Positions 54,126 through 62,457 of a stretch of DNA of 64,000 nucleotides are shown here, one piece after another (position 1 is the stretch's first letter; the number at the start of each line of letters is the position of its first letter). Source of the stretch: Staphylospora marina (GTDB lineage Bacteria > Bacillota > Bacilli > Thermoactinomycetales > Thermoactinomycetaceae); assembly GCF_003856495.1 (NCBI RefSeq), contig NZ_CP034118.1, forward strand, positions 62,001 to 126,000, read 5' to 3'. A program made the position numbers and the translations under genes. Under the pieces are notes generated by a model, which was given only the letters and a program-made list of their open reading frames with translations, searched no databases and was not told where the DNA came from.

Positions 54126-55042
54126 TCGCCCTGCTCGGTGCCGCTGCCGTCTTCTGTCTGATGCTTGCCCTGTATCACTGGATCATTTACACCCGGGAAA
54201 AGGCTCAAACCGCCGAAGTGCTCGAGCGCTATGTCGGCTCCCGATCGGAAACGCGTTGGTCGGACCGCCTGGCCGATCGCCTCGATCGGCAACGATGGGC
54301 GCGGCGCCTGGAGCCAAAACTGTTGAGAGCTTCGATCCGGCTGAGACCGTCGGAGTACGGGGTGCTCCTGGTCGGGGCCGGCGTGGTGATTCTCCTCTTC
54401 ATGAATGCGGGCTTGGGGGCTCCGTTTGGCATCAGCCTGTTGGTCGCGGTGATTCTGGTGCCGTTCGGGTCCAAAATGCTGATGGAATCGAGAAAGTTTC
54501 TTTACGCCCGAAAGGTGGACGCGCAACTCTCCGAAGTTTGCCGGCTGATGAGCAGCGCCGCCCGGGCCGGTCTCTCCGTTCCCCAGGCACTGGAACTGGT
54601 TCACAATGAAATGGATGGTCCGATCAAGGAGGAGCTGGGGGTCGTCGTCCGGGAGCTTCGGCTCGGAAGAAACTTGGACGCATCGCTCAACGAGATGCTG
54701 AGGCGCGTCAACACCCGTGATTTGAAGGTGTTCGCCAACGCGCTCATCATTCAGCGAAAAGCCGGCGGAGATTTGGCGCGGGTGCTCAGTGAAATGGCCG
54801 GAACGATGGAAGAGCGGAAAATCATCAACAAAACCATTGACGCCACCATTGCCCAGGCACGCTACACGGCATATCTGCTCCCGGTTCTCTCCCTGCTCAT
54901 CATATTCCTGATGAGCCGGATGATCGACGGATTTTTCGACTTTTTCACCACCCTGTTCGGAATGATCACCCTGGCCGTTTTTGTGCTCCTGCAGATCATC
55001 GGATTTCTGGTGATCAGACGAATCGCCGACATCAAAATCTGA
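54122..55042 (+). CDS. tadB: Tad inner-membrane platform protein TadB
   Basis: This 306-residue membrane protein belongs to the T2SSF (GspF-like) family and forms the platform with TadC. An N-terminal membrane segment, a pair in the first third (GVLLVGAGVVILLFMNAG, SLLVAVILVPFG) and two at the C-terminus flank a cytoplasmic four-helix domain with MSSAARAGLSVPQALELVHNE and a conserved VNTRDLKVFANALIIQRKAGGDLARVL segment (shown in parts). The GTG start overlaps tadA. TadC follows after six bases. Confidence 0.93.
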   Translation: MIALLGAAAVFCLMLALYHWIIYTREKAQTAEVLERYVGSRSETRWSDRLADRLDRQRWARRLEPKLLRASIRLRPSEYGVLLVGAGVVILLFMNAGLGAPFGISLLVAVILVPFGSKMLMESRKFLYARKVDAQLSEVCRLMSSAARAGLSVPQALELVHNEMDGPIKEELGVVVRELRLGRNLDASLNEMLRRVNTRDLKVFANALIIQRKAGGDLARVLSEMAGTMEERKIINKTIDATIAQARYTAYLLPVLSLLIIFLMSRMIDGFFDFFTTLFGMITLAVFVLLQIIGFLVIRRIADIKI

Positions 55043-55048
55043 GGACCG

Positions 55049-55966
55049 ATGCCGATGACGGAACTCTTGTATCTCCTGATCATCGCCGTTTGGGTTTGTC
55101 TCCTGTTCGCGGCCATGTCCCTGTATGTCTGGTATGTCGAAAAGGAAAAGATCCGGGACAATCTGGACCGGTACATTCCGCCCTGGAAGATCCTGAAGCA
55201 AAAGACCAGCCGGAAAGCCCTCGTGCACGGGTGGATGGACGATTTGGCTCCGGTCGGCAAACGCATCCGCATTCTCACCGAAGACGATGAACTGGAAGAG
55301 CTGCTGACCAAGGCGGGATACCCGTTCCAGATGAGCGTGCAGAGACTGCATGGTGCCAAAGTCCTGGGGGCATTGGGCGGATTTTTGATTGGACTGTTTT
55401 GGATGACGGTCGGATTGCCGCTCGATATCTTTATGCTGACGTTCGGTCCCGTTCTGGGATACCTGTCTCCCAAATGGATCATCCAACGGACGGCCCGCAA
55501 ACGTCAGGAACAGATCCGTTATGAACTGCCCGATTTCCTCGACATGATGAGCATCACGCTGTCGGCGGGCATGCCCCTGGACGAAGCCATTTCCTGCTAC
55601 GTGGATACCGCCGACGGCCCCCTGTGCGAAGAGCTGGAACGTCTGTTGCAGGAAATCCGCTTCGGCGTCCGGAGGGAGACGGCGTACCGCTCATTGATGA
55701 AACGCACGGATTCGCCGGATCTGGAAGCGCTCATCCAGTCGCTCATCCAGGCGCACAACTTGGGGACGCCCGTCGCCCGGATCGTCGCCCGGCAAGCGGA
55801 AGAGATGCGTCGCATACGCATGGAGCGGGCCAAAGAAGCGGCGGGGAAAGCCGCTCCGAAGATTTCGCTGGTCACGGGTCTGTTCATCGCGCCGTCGATC
55901 ATGATGCTGATCCTTGCGGCGGTGATCTACAACTACGTGCTCAAAAACGGCCTGTTCGGCTTCTGA
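55049..55966 (+). CDS. tadC: Tad inner-membrane platform protein TadC
   Basis: This 305-residue protein is the second T2SSF-type platform protein. The cytoplasmic domain carries LPDFLDMMSITLSAGMPLDE and a late AIIARQAEEMRRIRMERAKE-like block (RQAEEMRRIRMERA) that is characteristic of TadC. Membrane segments lie at the N-terminus, in the middle and at the end. ATG codons at 55049 and 55055 are both close to GAGG; I list the first. A perfect anti-Shine-Dalgarno sequence, AAAGGAGGTGA, occurs after the gene at 55983-55993. Confidence 0.93.
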   Translation: MPMTELLYLLIIAVWVCLLFAAMSLYVWYVEKEKIRDNLDRYIPPWKILKQKTSRKALVHGWMDDLAPVGKRIRILTEDDELEELLTKAGYPFQMSVQRLHGAKVLGALGGFLIGLFWMTVGLPLDIFMLTFGPVLGYLSPKWIIQRTARKRQEQIRYELPDFLDMMSITLSAGMPLDEAISCYVDTADGPLCEELERLLQEIRFGVRRETAYRSLMKRTDSPDLEALIQSLIQAHNLGTPVARIVARQAEEMRRIRMERAKEAAGKAAPKISLVTGLFIAPSIMMLILAAVIYNYVLKNGLFGF

Positions 55967-56063
55967 AACCGAACGACTTGGGAAAGGAGGTGAAGGCCCG
56001 GCAGGCACAGGACGGTTCTTCAATCCGGCGTCGTTGTTCAACCTTTGTCAAGGAGGGGTCAGG

Positions 56064-56375
56064 ATGGACTTCAAACAAAACATTCTTGCGGGATGGTACC
56101 GGGTGAAAGAGTTCCTCCCCCGTTTCGGGAAAAGCGAGAAGGGCTCGCCGACCATGGAATACGTCATCATCATCGCGGTGGGAGCCGTGTTTGCCACGAT
56201 TCTCTACAACATTTTCAAGAACGATAAAAGTGGGATCAAAACCGAGCTGACCAACAAAGTGAAAGAAAGCATCAGCGGAGAGAGCGGCGATGGTGGAGAC
56301 GACAAAGGTGGAGACAACAAAGGTGGAGACAACAAAGGTGGAGACAACAAAGGTGGAGGAGCAAAACCGCAGTAA
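56064..56375 (+). CDS. flp: Flp-type major pilin
   Basis: This 103-residue protein is a class IVb prepilin. The cleavage site is KG-SPTMEY, with Gly27, and Glu at +5 followed by Tyr, the Flp signature. The membrane helix MEYVIIIAVGAVFATIL follows. The mature part then reads KSGIKTELTNKVKESISG, and the end is a Gly/Asp/Lys repeat tail encoded by a 15-base tandem repeat. AAGGAGGGG precedes the ATG. It lies after tadC and is the likely main subunit of the pilus. Its N-terminal 45 residues resemble those of the toxin fusion at 59484. Confidence 0.88.
   Translation: MDFKQNILAGWYRVKEFLPRFGKSEKGSPTMEYVIIIAVGAVFATILYNIFKNDKSGIKTELTNKVKESISGESGDGGDDKGGDNKGGDNKGGDNKGGGAKPQ
56292..56360 (+). repeat. 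15-base tandem repeat in the pilin gene
   Basis: Units of GGTGGAGACAACAAA occur at 56292 (one variant), 56307, 56322 and 56337, ending in a partial copy. They encode GGDNK repeats at the C-terminus of the pilin. Copy number could vary by slippage. Confidence 0.9.
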
Positions 56376-56441
56376 CATTTGAAGTGGAGATGTGGCATAT
56401 GGTCTGCGGGCCATGTGCCCTCTTTTCTGGAGGTGCAAGTC

Positions 56442-57779
56442 GTGAAGGTCCGAAGCATTGCATGCGTTTTGGCAGGAATTTTGGTATTGGGGGGGTGCAG
56501 GACGGACACTCCGGCCACTTCTTCCGTCGACGGCGGGGAATCGGCGGAGGTTGTCCGGGAACAACCATCCGGTTCCGTGCCCCAGGCTCCCCGGGACGTG
56601 AAGGGGATCATGTTGCAAAATCCGGGATTATATGCCGGAGACCGTTACGATGAGAAAAAAGTGCAACAGGAACTGGACAAACTTCCGCGCTCCCTGAGCA
56701 CGGATCAGTGGTATGACCATCTGGTGCATCTGTTGGGGGAAAACTATCAACCCATCCACTCCAAACTGAAAGCCATGGATCCCACCATCCAGCCCACCCG
56801 CAAAACCCCGGACGGAAAGATCGAGATGCCGACCATCGAAAAAATCCGGGTGCAGATTGTACTGGATGCCAGCGGCAGCATGGCCGGAAAGGTGTCGGGC
56901 GGTCAAAAAATGAATCTGGCCAAATCGGCCATCCGTGAGTTCGTGGCCAATCTGCCGGAGGGATCCGAGGTCTCACTGAGGGTTTACGGCCACAAGGGCA
57001 CCGGTCAAAAGAAAGACAAGGAGCTTTCCTGCGGAAGCAATGAATTGCTCTATCCGATGGGAGCCTATGACTCCGGCAAATTCATGGCCGCCCTGGAAAA
57101 AGTGAAACCCGCCGGTTGGACACCGCTCGCCTCCGCCATTTCCGCCGCCCGGGCAGACCTCGAGCATTCTTCCCAAGAAGGCATAAGGAATGTGGTGTAT
57201 GTGGTGAGCGACGGGATCGAGACCTGTGGAGGCAAACCGGTGGAAGAAGCCAAGAAATTGGCGAACGTCGGAATCAAGCCGGTGGTCAATATTGTCGGGT
57301 TTGATGTGGACAATGCGGGTCAGCGCCAGCTCCAATCGGTGGCCGAAGCGGCGGGAGGCGTGTTCAAGTCGGTTCACACCGCGCGCGATCTGGAGGAATA
57401 TCTGAAGGCCGAGAAAGAGCGGCTTTACTGGGAATGGCGGGACTGGGGAGTGCAGAGTGAACTGGATGCATGGAGAATGTGGGCGCAAAAGTATCAGGAG
57501 ATGACCAAACTGTGTTACGGAAAATCAGGCGAAGGCATGGCCTCTCTTGCCGGGATCGAGTATGACCGCATGTCGATGGCCGTGAAATATTTGAAGGAGA
57601 CAGGCAAGTTGGACGACACGCAGCAACTGGAGGAGGCCCTGCTTGAGCGCCTGTCCAAAGTGGAAGAAAACGCGCTTGCGTGGGATCGTCATCTCAGCCG
57701 GGAATTGAAAAAAGCCCAGTTGGAAGCGGAAGAACAAATCCGTCAGAAAACGCGGGAGCAACAATCAAACCTTCAATAA
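56442..57779 (+). CDS. von Willebrand factor A domain lipoprotein
   Basis: This 445-residue protein has a signal peptide ending in the lipobox LGGC (Cys19), then a linker and a vWA domain with the MIDAS motif VLDASGSMAG (Asp143). The later YVVSDGIETCGG is the fifth MIDAS-type stretch, and GWTPLASAI carries the Thr. The C-terminal 90 residues are helical and basic-acidic mixed. The GTG at 56442 is eight bases after TGGAGG. vWA proteins occur in some Tad loci and adhesive pili (TadG is often a vWA protein), so it may act as a tip adhesin or assembly factor. The exact role is not known. It is lipid anchored and probably outside the membrane. Confidence 0.78.
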   Translation: MKVRSIACVLAGILVLGGCRTDTPATSSVDGGESAEVVREQPSGSVPQAPRDVKGIMLQNPGLYAGDRYDEKKVQQELDKLPRSLSTDQWYDHLVHLLGENYQPIHSKLKAMDPTIQPTRKTPDGKIEMPTIEKIRVQIVLDASGSMAGKVSGGQKMNLAKSAIREFVANLPEGSEVSLRVYGHKGTGQKKDKELSCGSNELLYPMGAYDSGKFMAALEKVKPAGWTPLASAISAARADLEHSSQEGIRNVVYVVSDGIETCGGKPVEEAKKLANVGIKPVVNIVGFDVDNAGQRQLQSVAEAAGGVFKSVHTARDLEEYLKAEKERLYWEWRDWGVQSELDAWRMWAQKYQEMTKLCYGKSGEGMASLAGIEYDRMSMAVKYLKETGKLDDTQQLEEALLERLSKVEENALAWDRHLSRELKKAQLEAEEQIRQKTREQQSNLQ

Positions 57780-58179
57780 CGAACGTGACAAAGCGGTACG
57801 AGACGCATCACGTGATTCGGGTACATATGGAGGCGTTACATTTACCGAATCACAGGTAAAGCGGATTTCGAAGAGGGATCACTTTGCCCGGGGAGCAGTC
57901 CAAGGATCCGGGAGGCACGGTTTGCATCCATGAAATGTCGCTTTCGGAGTCCGCGGCGTCAACAGCGCACCGGTCTTCAGGCCCTTTCCACGTTTCCTCA
58001 AAGAAGATCTCCGCGTGTCGGGTGGCAGTCGCGAGACAAAACCGGATAACCGGGGAACGGGATCACGGGCCGGGGGGAACGTCGATCATCACGGCCATCC
58101 TCCAACACACAAAACGGGACTTTGGTCAAGAAGGCAACATCGGTTTGGTCGATTACATCATTTTTTTTGGAGGTTGAAC
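57780..58179. other. spacer between vWA and YIP1-like genes with a possible lost reading frame
   Basis: This 400-base gap contains a 9-base inverted repeat (GTGATTCGG at 57812-57820, CCGAATCAC at 57845-57853). In the frame shifted by one from the vWA gene, an open stretch runs from about 57760 to the stop at 57931. I see no ribosome binding site or family match. It may be a frameshifted remnant. A TTGGAGG site at 58167-58173 belongs to the next gene. Confidence 0.4.
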
Positions 58180-58797
58180 ATGAGGAACCCGGCCTTCAAT
58201 CCCTGGTTGTCGATGTGGAAACAGCCCAGGGAAACCGTTCGGGCGTATGTTCTGAATCACTCCGCGAAATGGCTGTGGATGCTGTCCGCTTTGAGCGGAA
58301 TCAAGTTTTTTTTGGACAATGCGGATGCACAGGATGTCGGCGATCAGGTGGCGTTCGGCTCCATCCTCCTCCTTTCCCTGATCATCGGCCCGTTTTTGGG
58401 GATCATCTATTGGTATCTTCTCTCCGGGCTGCTTGCGATCACCGGGAAAGTGGCGGGCCTCTCCGGCAAATGGAGAGAATTTCGGCAAGCGGTGGGGCTG
58501 TCGTTTGTCCCGCTTGCCTGGGCGATGCCCTTGTGGCTGATTCGGCTGATCTTGTTCGGTTCGGAAAACTTTGCTTCCCGGACCCCGGTCATCGACAGCA
58601 GTGTGTGGTTGCTGCTGTTGATCGTCCTGTTTTCCCTTGTGGACTTGGCACTGGGCGTGTGGTACTTGGTCACCCTGTCCAGATCCGTGGCCGAAGTGTA
58701 TGACTGTTCGGCCTGGAAAGCGTTCGGTCTGATTCTGTTGAGCGGTCTGGTGTTCAGTCTGTTGCTCACTTTGTTGTTGTTGCCTCTGGTGAATTGA
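58180..58797 (+). CDS. YIP1-like membrane protein 1
   Basis: This 205-residue protein has about five hydrophobic segments and the YIP1-type pattern of an N-terminal amphipathic WLSMWKQPRETVRAYV stretch before the membrane part. Segments such as SILLLSLIIGPFLGIIYWYL and VWLLLLIVLFSLVDLALGVWY are clear. YIP1 family proteins in bacteria are of unknown function. The ATG at 58180 has TTGGAGG six bases upstream. A paralogue follows 31 bases later. It lies inside the Tad locus between a vWA lipoprotein and the pilin-toxin gene, so it may be a membrane factor of that system. Confidence 0.72.
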   Translation: MRNPAFNPWLSMWKQPRETVRAYVLNHSAKWLWMLSALSGIKFFLDNADAQDVGDQVAFGSILLLSLIIGPFLGIIYWYLLSGLLAITGKVAGLSGKWREFRQAVGLSFVPLAWAMPLWLIRLILFGSENFASRTPVIDSSVWLLLLIVLFSLVDLALGVWYLVTLSRSVAEVYDCSAWKAFGLILLSGLVFSLLLTLLLLPLVN

Positions 58798-58828
58798 CCA
58801 TGGGAACCTCAAACACGGGAGTGCGAAC

Positions 58829-59461
58829 ATGAACCTTTGGCAAGAAGGATTCAGGTTATTGGGAAGTGTGTGGCTGACTCCCCGCAAATCGGTTCGACAC
58901 GCACTGAATCACGGCGCTTCGTGGATGGGTTGGGTGCCGTTTGTCTGGATCTTCGGCGTCGTTTTCATGATGGACCAGTTCTCTTTCCGCTCCTTGAGCC
59001 GATGGTTTGACATTCCGGATCTCCTGGCATGGGCGTTCCTGTCGGGATTGGCGGCCGGCCCGCTGTTTTGGATGATTTATGGCACGCTGCTTTATGCCGT
59101 CGGCAGACCGTTCGGAGGCAGAGGCGGTTGGCAGGAGATGCTGGTGGCCGTGGCCGTCTCGATGATCCCGTGGACGGGGAAATGGCTGCTTGGGCTCGTG
59201 GAGCTGTTGATTTTCGGAAAAGAAGCCTGGGATGATTACACGCCACACTTGAATGCCAGCTTCTTTTTGTTGTCGGCCTATTTTCTGATGGTTCTGATCG
59301 ACGCGATCTTGACCGTTTGGATTTTGGTCGTCTGGTCCGTGGTCGTTTCGGAAGTGCATCGTTTTCCGAATTGGGCCGGTTTTCTGTCGGTGATCGGCGT
59401 GCTGGCGCTCGTCTGGATCATTTTCAAATACGCGTTGAACATTGTCATGATACCCCTTTGA
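58829..59461 (+). CDS. YIP1-like membrane protein 2
   Basis: This 210-residue protein is a paralogue of the preceding gene. It shares the opening pattern (FRLLGSVWLTPRKSVRHALNH) and the layout of five membrane segments, for example WAFLSGLAAGPLFWMIYGTL and ILTVWILVVWSVVVSEV. Function is unknown. The stop lies 22 bases before the pilin-toxin start, so the two are likely co-translated or at least co-transcribed. Tandem duplication in this position suggests a heteromeric membrane partner, but this is inference. Confidence 0.72.
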   Translation: MNLWQEGFRLLGSVWLTPRKSVRHALNHGASWMGWVPFVWIFGVVFMMDQFSFRSLSRWFDIPDLLAWAFLSGLAAGPLFWMIYGTLLYAVGRPFGGRGGWQEMLVAVAVSMIPWTGKWLLGLVELLIFGKEAWDDYTPHLNASFFLLSAYFLMVLIDAILTVWILVVWSVVVSEVHRFPNWAGFLSVIGVLALVWIIFKYALNIVMIPL

Positions 59462-59483
59462 CGGAGGGAGGCCGGCCAAATCC

Positions 59484-60491
59484 ATGGACCGTTCTGAAAA
59501 GAATGCTGAAAGAAGCGGGTTCCGTTTGGGAAACAGGGGATCTTCCACGTTGGAATATGTGATCATCGTGGCCGTCGGGGCGATCTTGGCCGGATTGCTC
59601 TTTCTGTCCATGTCGGACGGGGAAGGTTTGATTCAATCGGCGCTCAAGGAAAAAGTTCACGAATCCATGGGAGGAAGTTTGAACGGGGGAAGTTCCACGG
59701 GGCAACCTCCTGATCGCGGAGGATCGCCCGAAACAGGCGGAATCGTTACGGTCGGTGGACCGTCTGCATCGGAGACACCGGGATCTTCTCCGCCCGACAA
59801 ATCTGCGGTCCAAGATTCACCACCAACCGCCCCTCCCTCCTCCCGAAAAGAAGACGACGGCGGCTTCAGGGGATGGTGGAACAAGACTGTTGACTACATC
59901 ACCTCCGGACAGATCCTGAAAGACACAGGGCACATTTTGAAGGAAACGGCAGACTTCGTGGTCTTGGATGATGCAGCCGGTTGTATAACCGGCCAAGACA
60001 CGGACGGACAGAAAGTGGGAGGATGGGAGAGGGGGCTCAGTTGTGTGTCCCTGATTCCCGTCGCCAAGCCGGTGAAGGGCGTCAAATACCTGGACGATGC
60101 GCTCGAATATGCCGGAAAATTGGATGACAAGCTGGCGGACACGGGGATCGGAAGAGGGCTGAAAAGCGCCAAAGAGAAGTTTGATGAGCTTGTCAGTGGA
60201 TGGAAGAAAAAGGCCTGTGCATGTCCACCCTATGTGGTTGATAACAGAGTACCTTTGGACAATGAAACCATCTTGAAGGACCGCTCCTTCAAAAGAACGA
60301 AACATCGGGTAAAAGGCGCCACGGTCTACGAAAAAGACGGGAAATATTACCACAGGGATACCCTGCACAAGGGAGAGGGAGCCCATCTGGAAGTGTATGA
60401 TAAAAAGGGAAGGCACATCGGCGAGGCGGATCCGCAGACGGGCGAGATCAAGCCCGGCACCAGAGATCCCAAAAAAAAGTTGGATTTGTAG
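59484..60491 (+). CDS. Flp-pilin-tethered polymorphic toxin, colicin-E3-like RNase
   Basis: This 335-residue protein begins like a class IVb pilin: Gly19, then SSTLEY with Glu at +5 and Tyr, followed by the membrane helix VIIVAVGAILAGLLFL. Residues 20-60 resemble the Flp pilin gene at 56064, including the stretch EKVHESMGG against NKVKESISG. A long Pro/Gly/Ser linker (about 62-130) leads to a middle domain. The last 94 residues hold ACACPPYVVDN and then GKYYHRDTLHKGEGAHLEVYD, GRHIGEADPQTG and RDPKK. This closely resembles the catalytic domain of colicin E3-type 16S rRNases: Asp292, His295 and Glu298/Glu303 are the candidate catalytic set. GGAGGGAGG precedes the ATG. The immunity candidate starts 20 bases later. 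Toxin family call is inference from pattern; confirm by structure search. Confidence 0.72.
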   Translation: MDRSEKNAERSGFRLGNRGSSTLEYVIIVAVGAILAGLLFLSMSDGEGLIQSALKEKVHESMGGSLNGGSSTGQPPDRGGSPETGGIVTVGGPSASETPGSSPPDKSAVQDSPPTAPPSSRKEDDGGFRGWWNKTVDYITSGQILKDTGHILKETADFVVLDDAAGCITGQDTDGQKVGGWERGLSCVSLIPVAKPVKGVKYLDDALEYAGKLDDKLADTGIGRGLKSAKEKFDELVSGWKKKACACPPYVVDNRVPLDNETILKDRSFKRTKHRVKGATVYEKDGKYYHRDTLHKGEGAHLEVYDKKGRHIGEADPQTGEIKPGTRDPKKKLDL

Positions 60492-60511
60492 TGAATGGAC
60501 GGGGTGGTATT

Positions 60512-61288
60512 TTGCATCGTTTGATCAGTCGTTTCGAAGAACGGGACAATGACATGTATTTCATGGAAGTGTGCAAAGAGCTCATTGTCGTGAACGACAA
60601 TGACTCAGGACTCAAGATGTTGAACCGCCTGCTGGAACCGGTCGGTCGGCTGGAACTGTTTGATGACGTCTCAATCTACCACGCCTGGTCCGACGGGAAC
60701 CGGCGGATGGTGCTGTTTTGTGCCGAGAATGGCTGTTTGGTTTCGGTCGATTTGACGGAAAGGAAGTCAACGGTCATTCCGCTGGAAGGAAAGATACTTC
60801 AAACGGTCTTCTCCCCGGTCCACAAGTGGCTGGATAACGGGCTGATGGTGCTGGATTATGCCGGAAACACATACAAAGTGGACATTTCCGAAGGCAGCGT
60901 CCGAAGCTTGGCAGAAGGAGCCGGGATGTTCGGGAATGCCGTGTCACTGATGCGGCAACATCGGTTGATCCACTTTGAAGAAGGAATGTTGCTGCTGGAA
61001 ACTCACTCCGGGGGGAACATCGGAGTTTTTGACTGGACGGGTCGCTTGGTCGCGAATGCCGGGAAGCCGGAAGGAAATTGGCACAGTGTGGGTTATCATG
61101 ACGGCTGTTTGATCTTCGTGGATGAAACCAAGATCGTCGGTGTGGAGGACCACGAGATCCGGTTTGCGCTCGAACCGGAGTCATCGGAGTATTTTCTGAA
61201 AGTCAAAATGACCGATGACCATCTGTGGGTCCTGTCTTCCGACCCGTCGAATCCCCAAAAGAGTCGCATCAGCCAATATCAGGTGTAA
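60512..61288 (+). CDS. candidate immunity protein of the pilin toxin
   Basis: This 258-residue acidic protein has no signal peptide and many short beta strands with repeats such as GVFDWTGRLV and ISEGSVRSLAEG, suggesting a beta-propeller-like fold. I do not recognise a family. It follows the toxin gene directly, as immunity genes of polymorphic toxins do. It is not similar in length to the 84-residue immunity protein of colicin E3, so any immunity would be of a different type. The TTG at 60512 has GGGGTGG five bases upstream; a GTG at 60491 that overlaps the toxin stop is the alternative. Confidence 0.5.
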   Translation: MHRLISRFEERDNDMYFMEVCKELIVVNDNDSGLKMLNRLLEPVGRLELFDDVSIYHAWSDGNRRMVLFCAENGCLVSVDLTERKSTVIPLEGKILQTVFSPVHKWLDNGLMVLDYAGNTYKVDISEGSVRSLAEGAGMFGNAVSLMRQHRLIHFEEGMLLLETHSGGNIGVFDWTGRLVANAGKPEGNWHSVGYHDGCLIFVDETKIVGVEDHEIRFALEPESSEYFLKVKMTDDHLWVLSSDPSNPQKSRISQYQV

Positions 61289-61479
61289 AATCCCGAAACC
61301 GAATTTATGTTGTTCACGGTGTGGATCTTGGCACGGGGAGGATGGATTGACGGAAATTTCGGCAAAAACGGAAAAATACTGGCAAAGTTTTTGCGGGAGA
61401 TGTATGATGGAATCAAATGGAAGTGTTGATTCCGGCAAATCTTTCAAACGACAAACGGATTTTTTGCGGGAGGATCCAG

Positions 61480-62025
61480 ATGACGCGGTGGCGCAAGACC
61501 GGAACGAGCCGGAAGGGAAATGTGACCATGATGTGGGTGGCCGGGCTTCCGATCTTCATGGTGCTGTTTCTGTTCATGGCGTCGCTGGCGGTGGCTTGGA
61601 TGCAGACGGGGGTGGCGCAGAAAGCGGCCGATGCGGCCAGCTTGTCCGTGACCCGGAAGATGGATGAACTGGTAAACAGGGAGATTGACGCGCGAATGGT
61701 GGAAGCGCTGCAGCGGGGCGAAGATCCCTACTTTGCCGTTCTGGGCACGTCCGGGAAGAAACGGGGACTGGTGATGCAAGTGATCCGGCGGGACCGGGAC
61801 CAGCTGGTGGAGGCGGCACGGCAATATCTGCGCAAAAACGGAGGCGGGCCCCACGGCGTCATCACCTTTTTCGAGGACGGTCGGATTCAAGTGGAAGCGA
61901 GAATTCCTTTCAAACCGCTGATTTTGGAGGACCGTTTGCAGGGGCTGACGGTGAAGGGCCGGGGAACCGGGCCGGCCCGGGAATACGGCTCGTGGTTGAA
62001 AGAAGTGAGCAAGATTGAATTTTGA
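61480..62025 (+). CDS. TadG/TadE-like pseudopilin 1
   Basis: This 181-residue protein has a short basic N-terminus, a pilin-like KGNVTMMWVAG followed by a hydrophobic helix (LPIFMVLFLFMASLAVAW) and a QTGVAQKAADAASLSVTR block, which is the TadG/DUF-type AADAA motif. The rest is a periplasm-like soluble domain in the wall space. The ATG at 61480 has GCGGGAGG six bases upstream. It overlaps the next gene. Pseudopilins of this type are thought to initiate or cap Tad pili. Confidence 0.8.
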   Translation: MTRWRKTGTSRKGNVTMMWVAGLPIFMVLFLFMASLAVAWMQTGVAQKAADAASLSVTRKMDELVNREIDARMVEALQRGEDPYFAVLGTSGKKRGLVMQVIRRDRDQLVEAARQYLRKNGGGPHGVITFFEDGRIQVEARIPFKPLILEDRLQGLTVKGRGTGPAREYGSWLKEVSKIEF

Positions 62026-62416
62026 AACACATTCCGCAGGAAGGTGCCGGCATGCCCAACGAGGCAAACGCCGGAGGGGTTCCGCCACGTTGGAGTTTGT
62101 CTCCGTTTGGCCGTTGGTGGTGTTGATGTGTCTGTTCGTCTGGCAGTTCGTGGTGGCGGGCATGGCCGTGCTGGAAACGGAGACGCTCGTCAAGGAAGGA
62201 GCGAGGCTGGCCGCCCGGTCGGGCAGTGCGGAGCGGGAAGAAAAACGGGGGATGGAAGCGTTTCGGAACACCGGTGATTACCGCTTGGCGTCGTACCGGG
62301 TGAAGATCCGTGACGGACAGGCCGAGGTTCATGCGGAGACGGAAATCGATGCCGTGTTCCTGCCGCTTCCGTCCTTTCGCTACCACGCATCGGCGAAGGC
62401 ACCGGTCATCCGGTGA
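62015..62416 (+). CDS. TadE-like pseudopilin 2
   Basis: This 133-residue protein has the TadE pattern RRGSATLEFVSVWPLVVL, with Glu after the Gly in the prepilin site, then WQFVVAGMAVLETETLVKEGARLAAR. The frame opens with TTG at 62015, overlapping the previous gene; the exact start is uncertain. It ends in a short soluble domain. It is one of three consecutive TadE/G-like proteins at the end of the locus and is probably processed by TadV. Confidence 0.78.
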   Translation: MNFETHSAGRCRHAQRGKRRRGSATLEFVSVWPLVVLMCLFVWQFVVAGMAVLETETLVKEGARLAARSGSAEREEKRGMEAFRNTGDYRLASYRVKIRDGQAEVHAETEIDAVFLPLPSFRYHASAKAPVIR

Positions 62417-62457
62417 CCGGAGGGACGGGCGAGCAACAAACTGTTTGGGAGGAAACG

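Noticed and set aside
56292..56360. Short repeats in the pilin gene taken as a CRISPR-like array
   Set aside because: The units are contiguous, in frame and only 15 bases long, without spacers.
57884..58177. 97-codon frame in the gap before the YIP1-like genes
   Set aside because: No ribosome binding site, no recognisable motif, and it overlaps the binding site of the next gene.
61347..61667. Possible small gene starting with TTG after a GGGGAGG site
   Set aside because: Its second half is a frame-shifted copy of the TadG-like gene at 61480, which has the better start and motifs.
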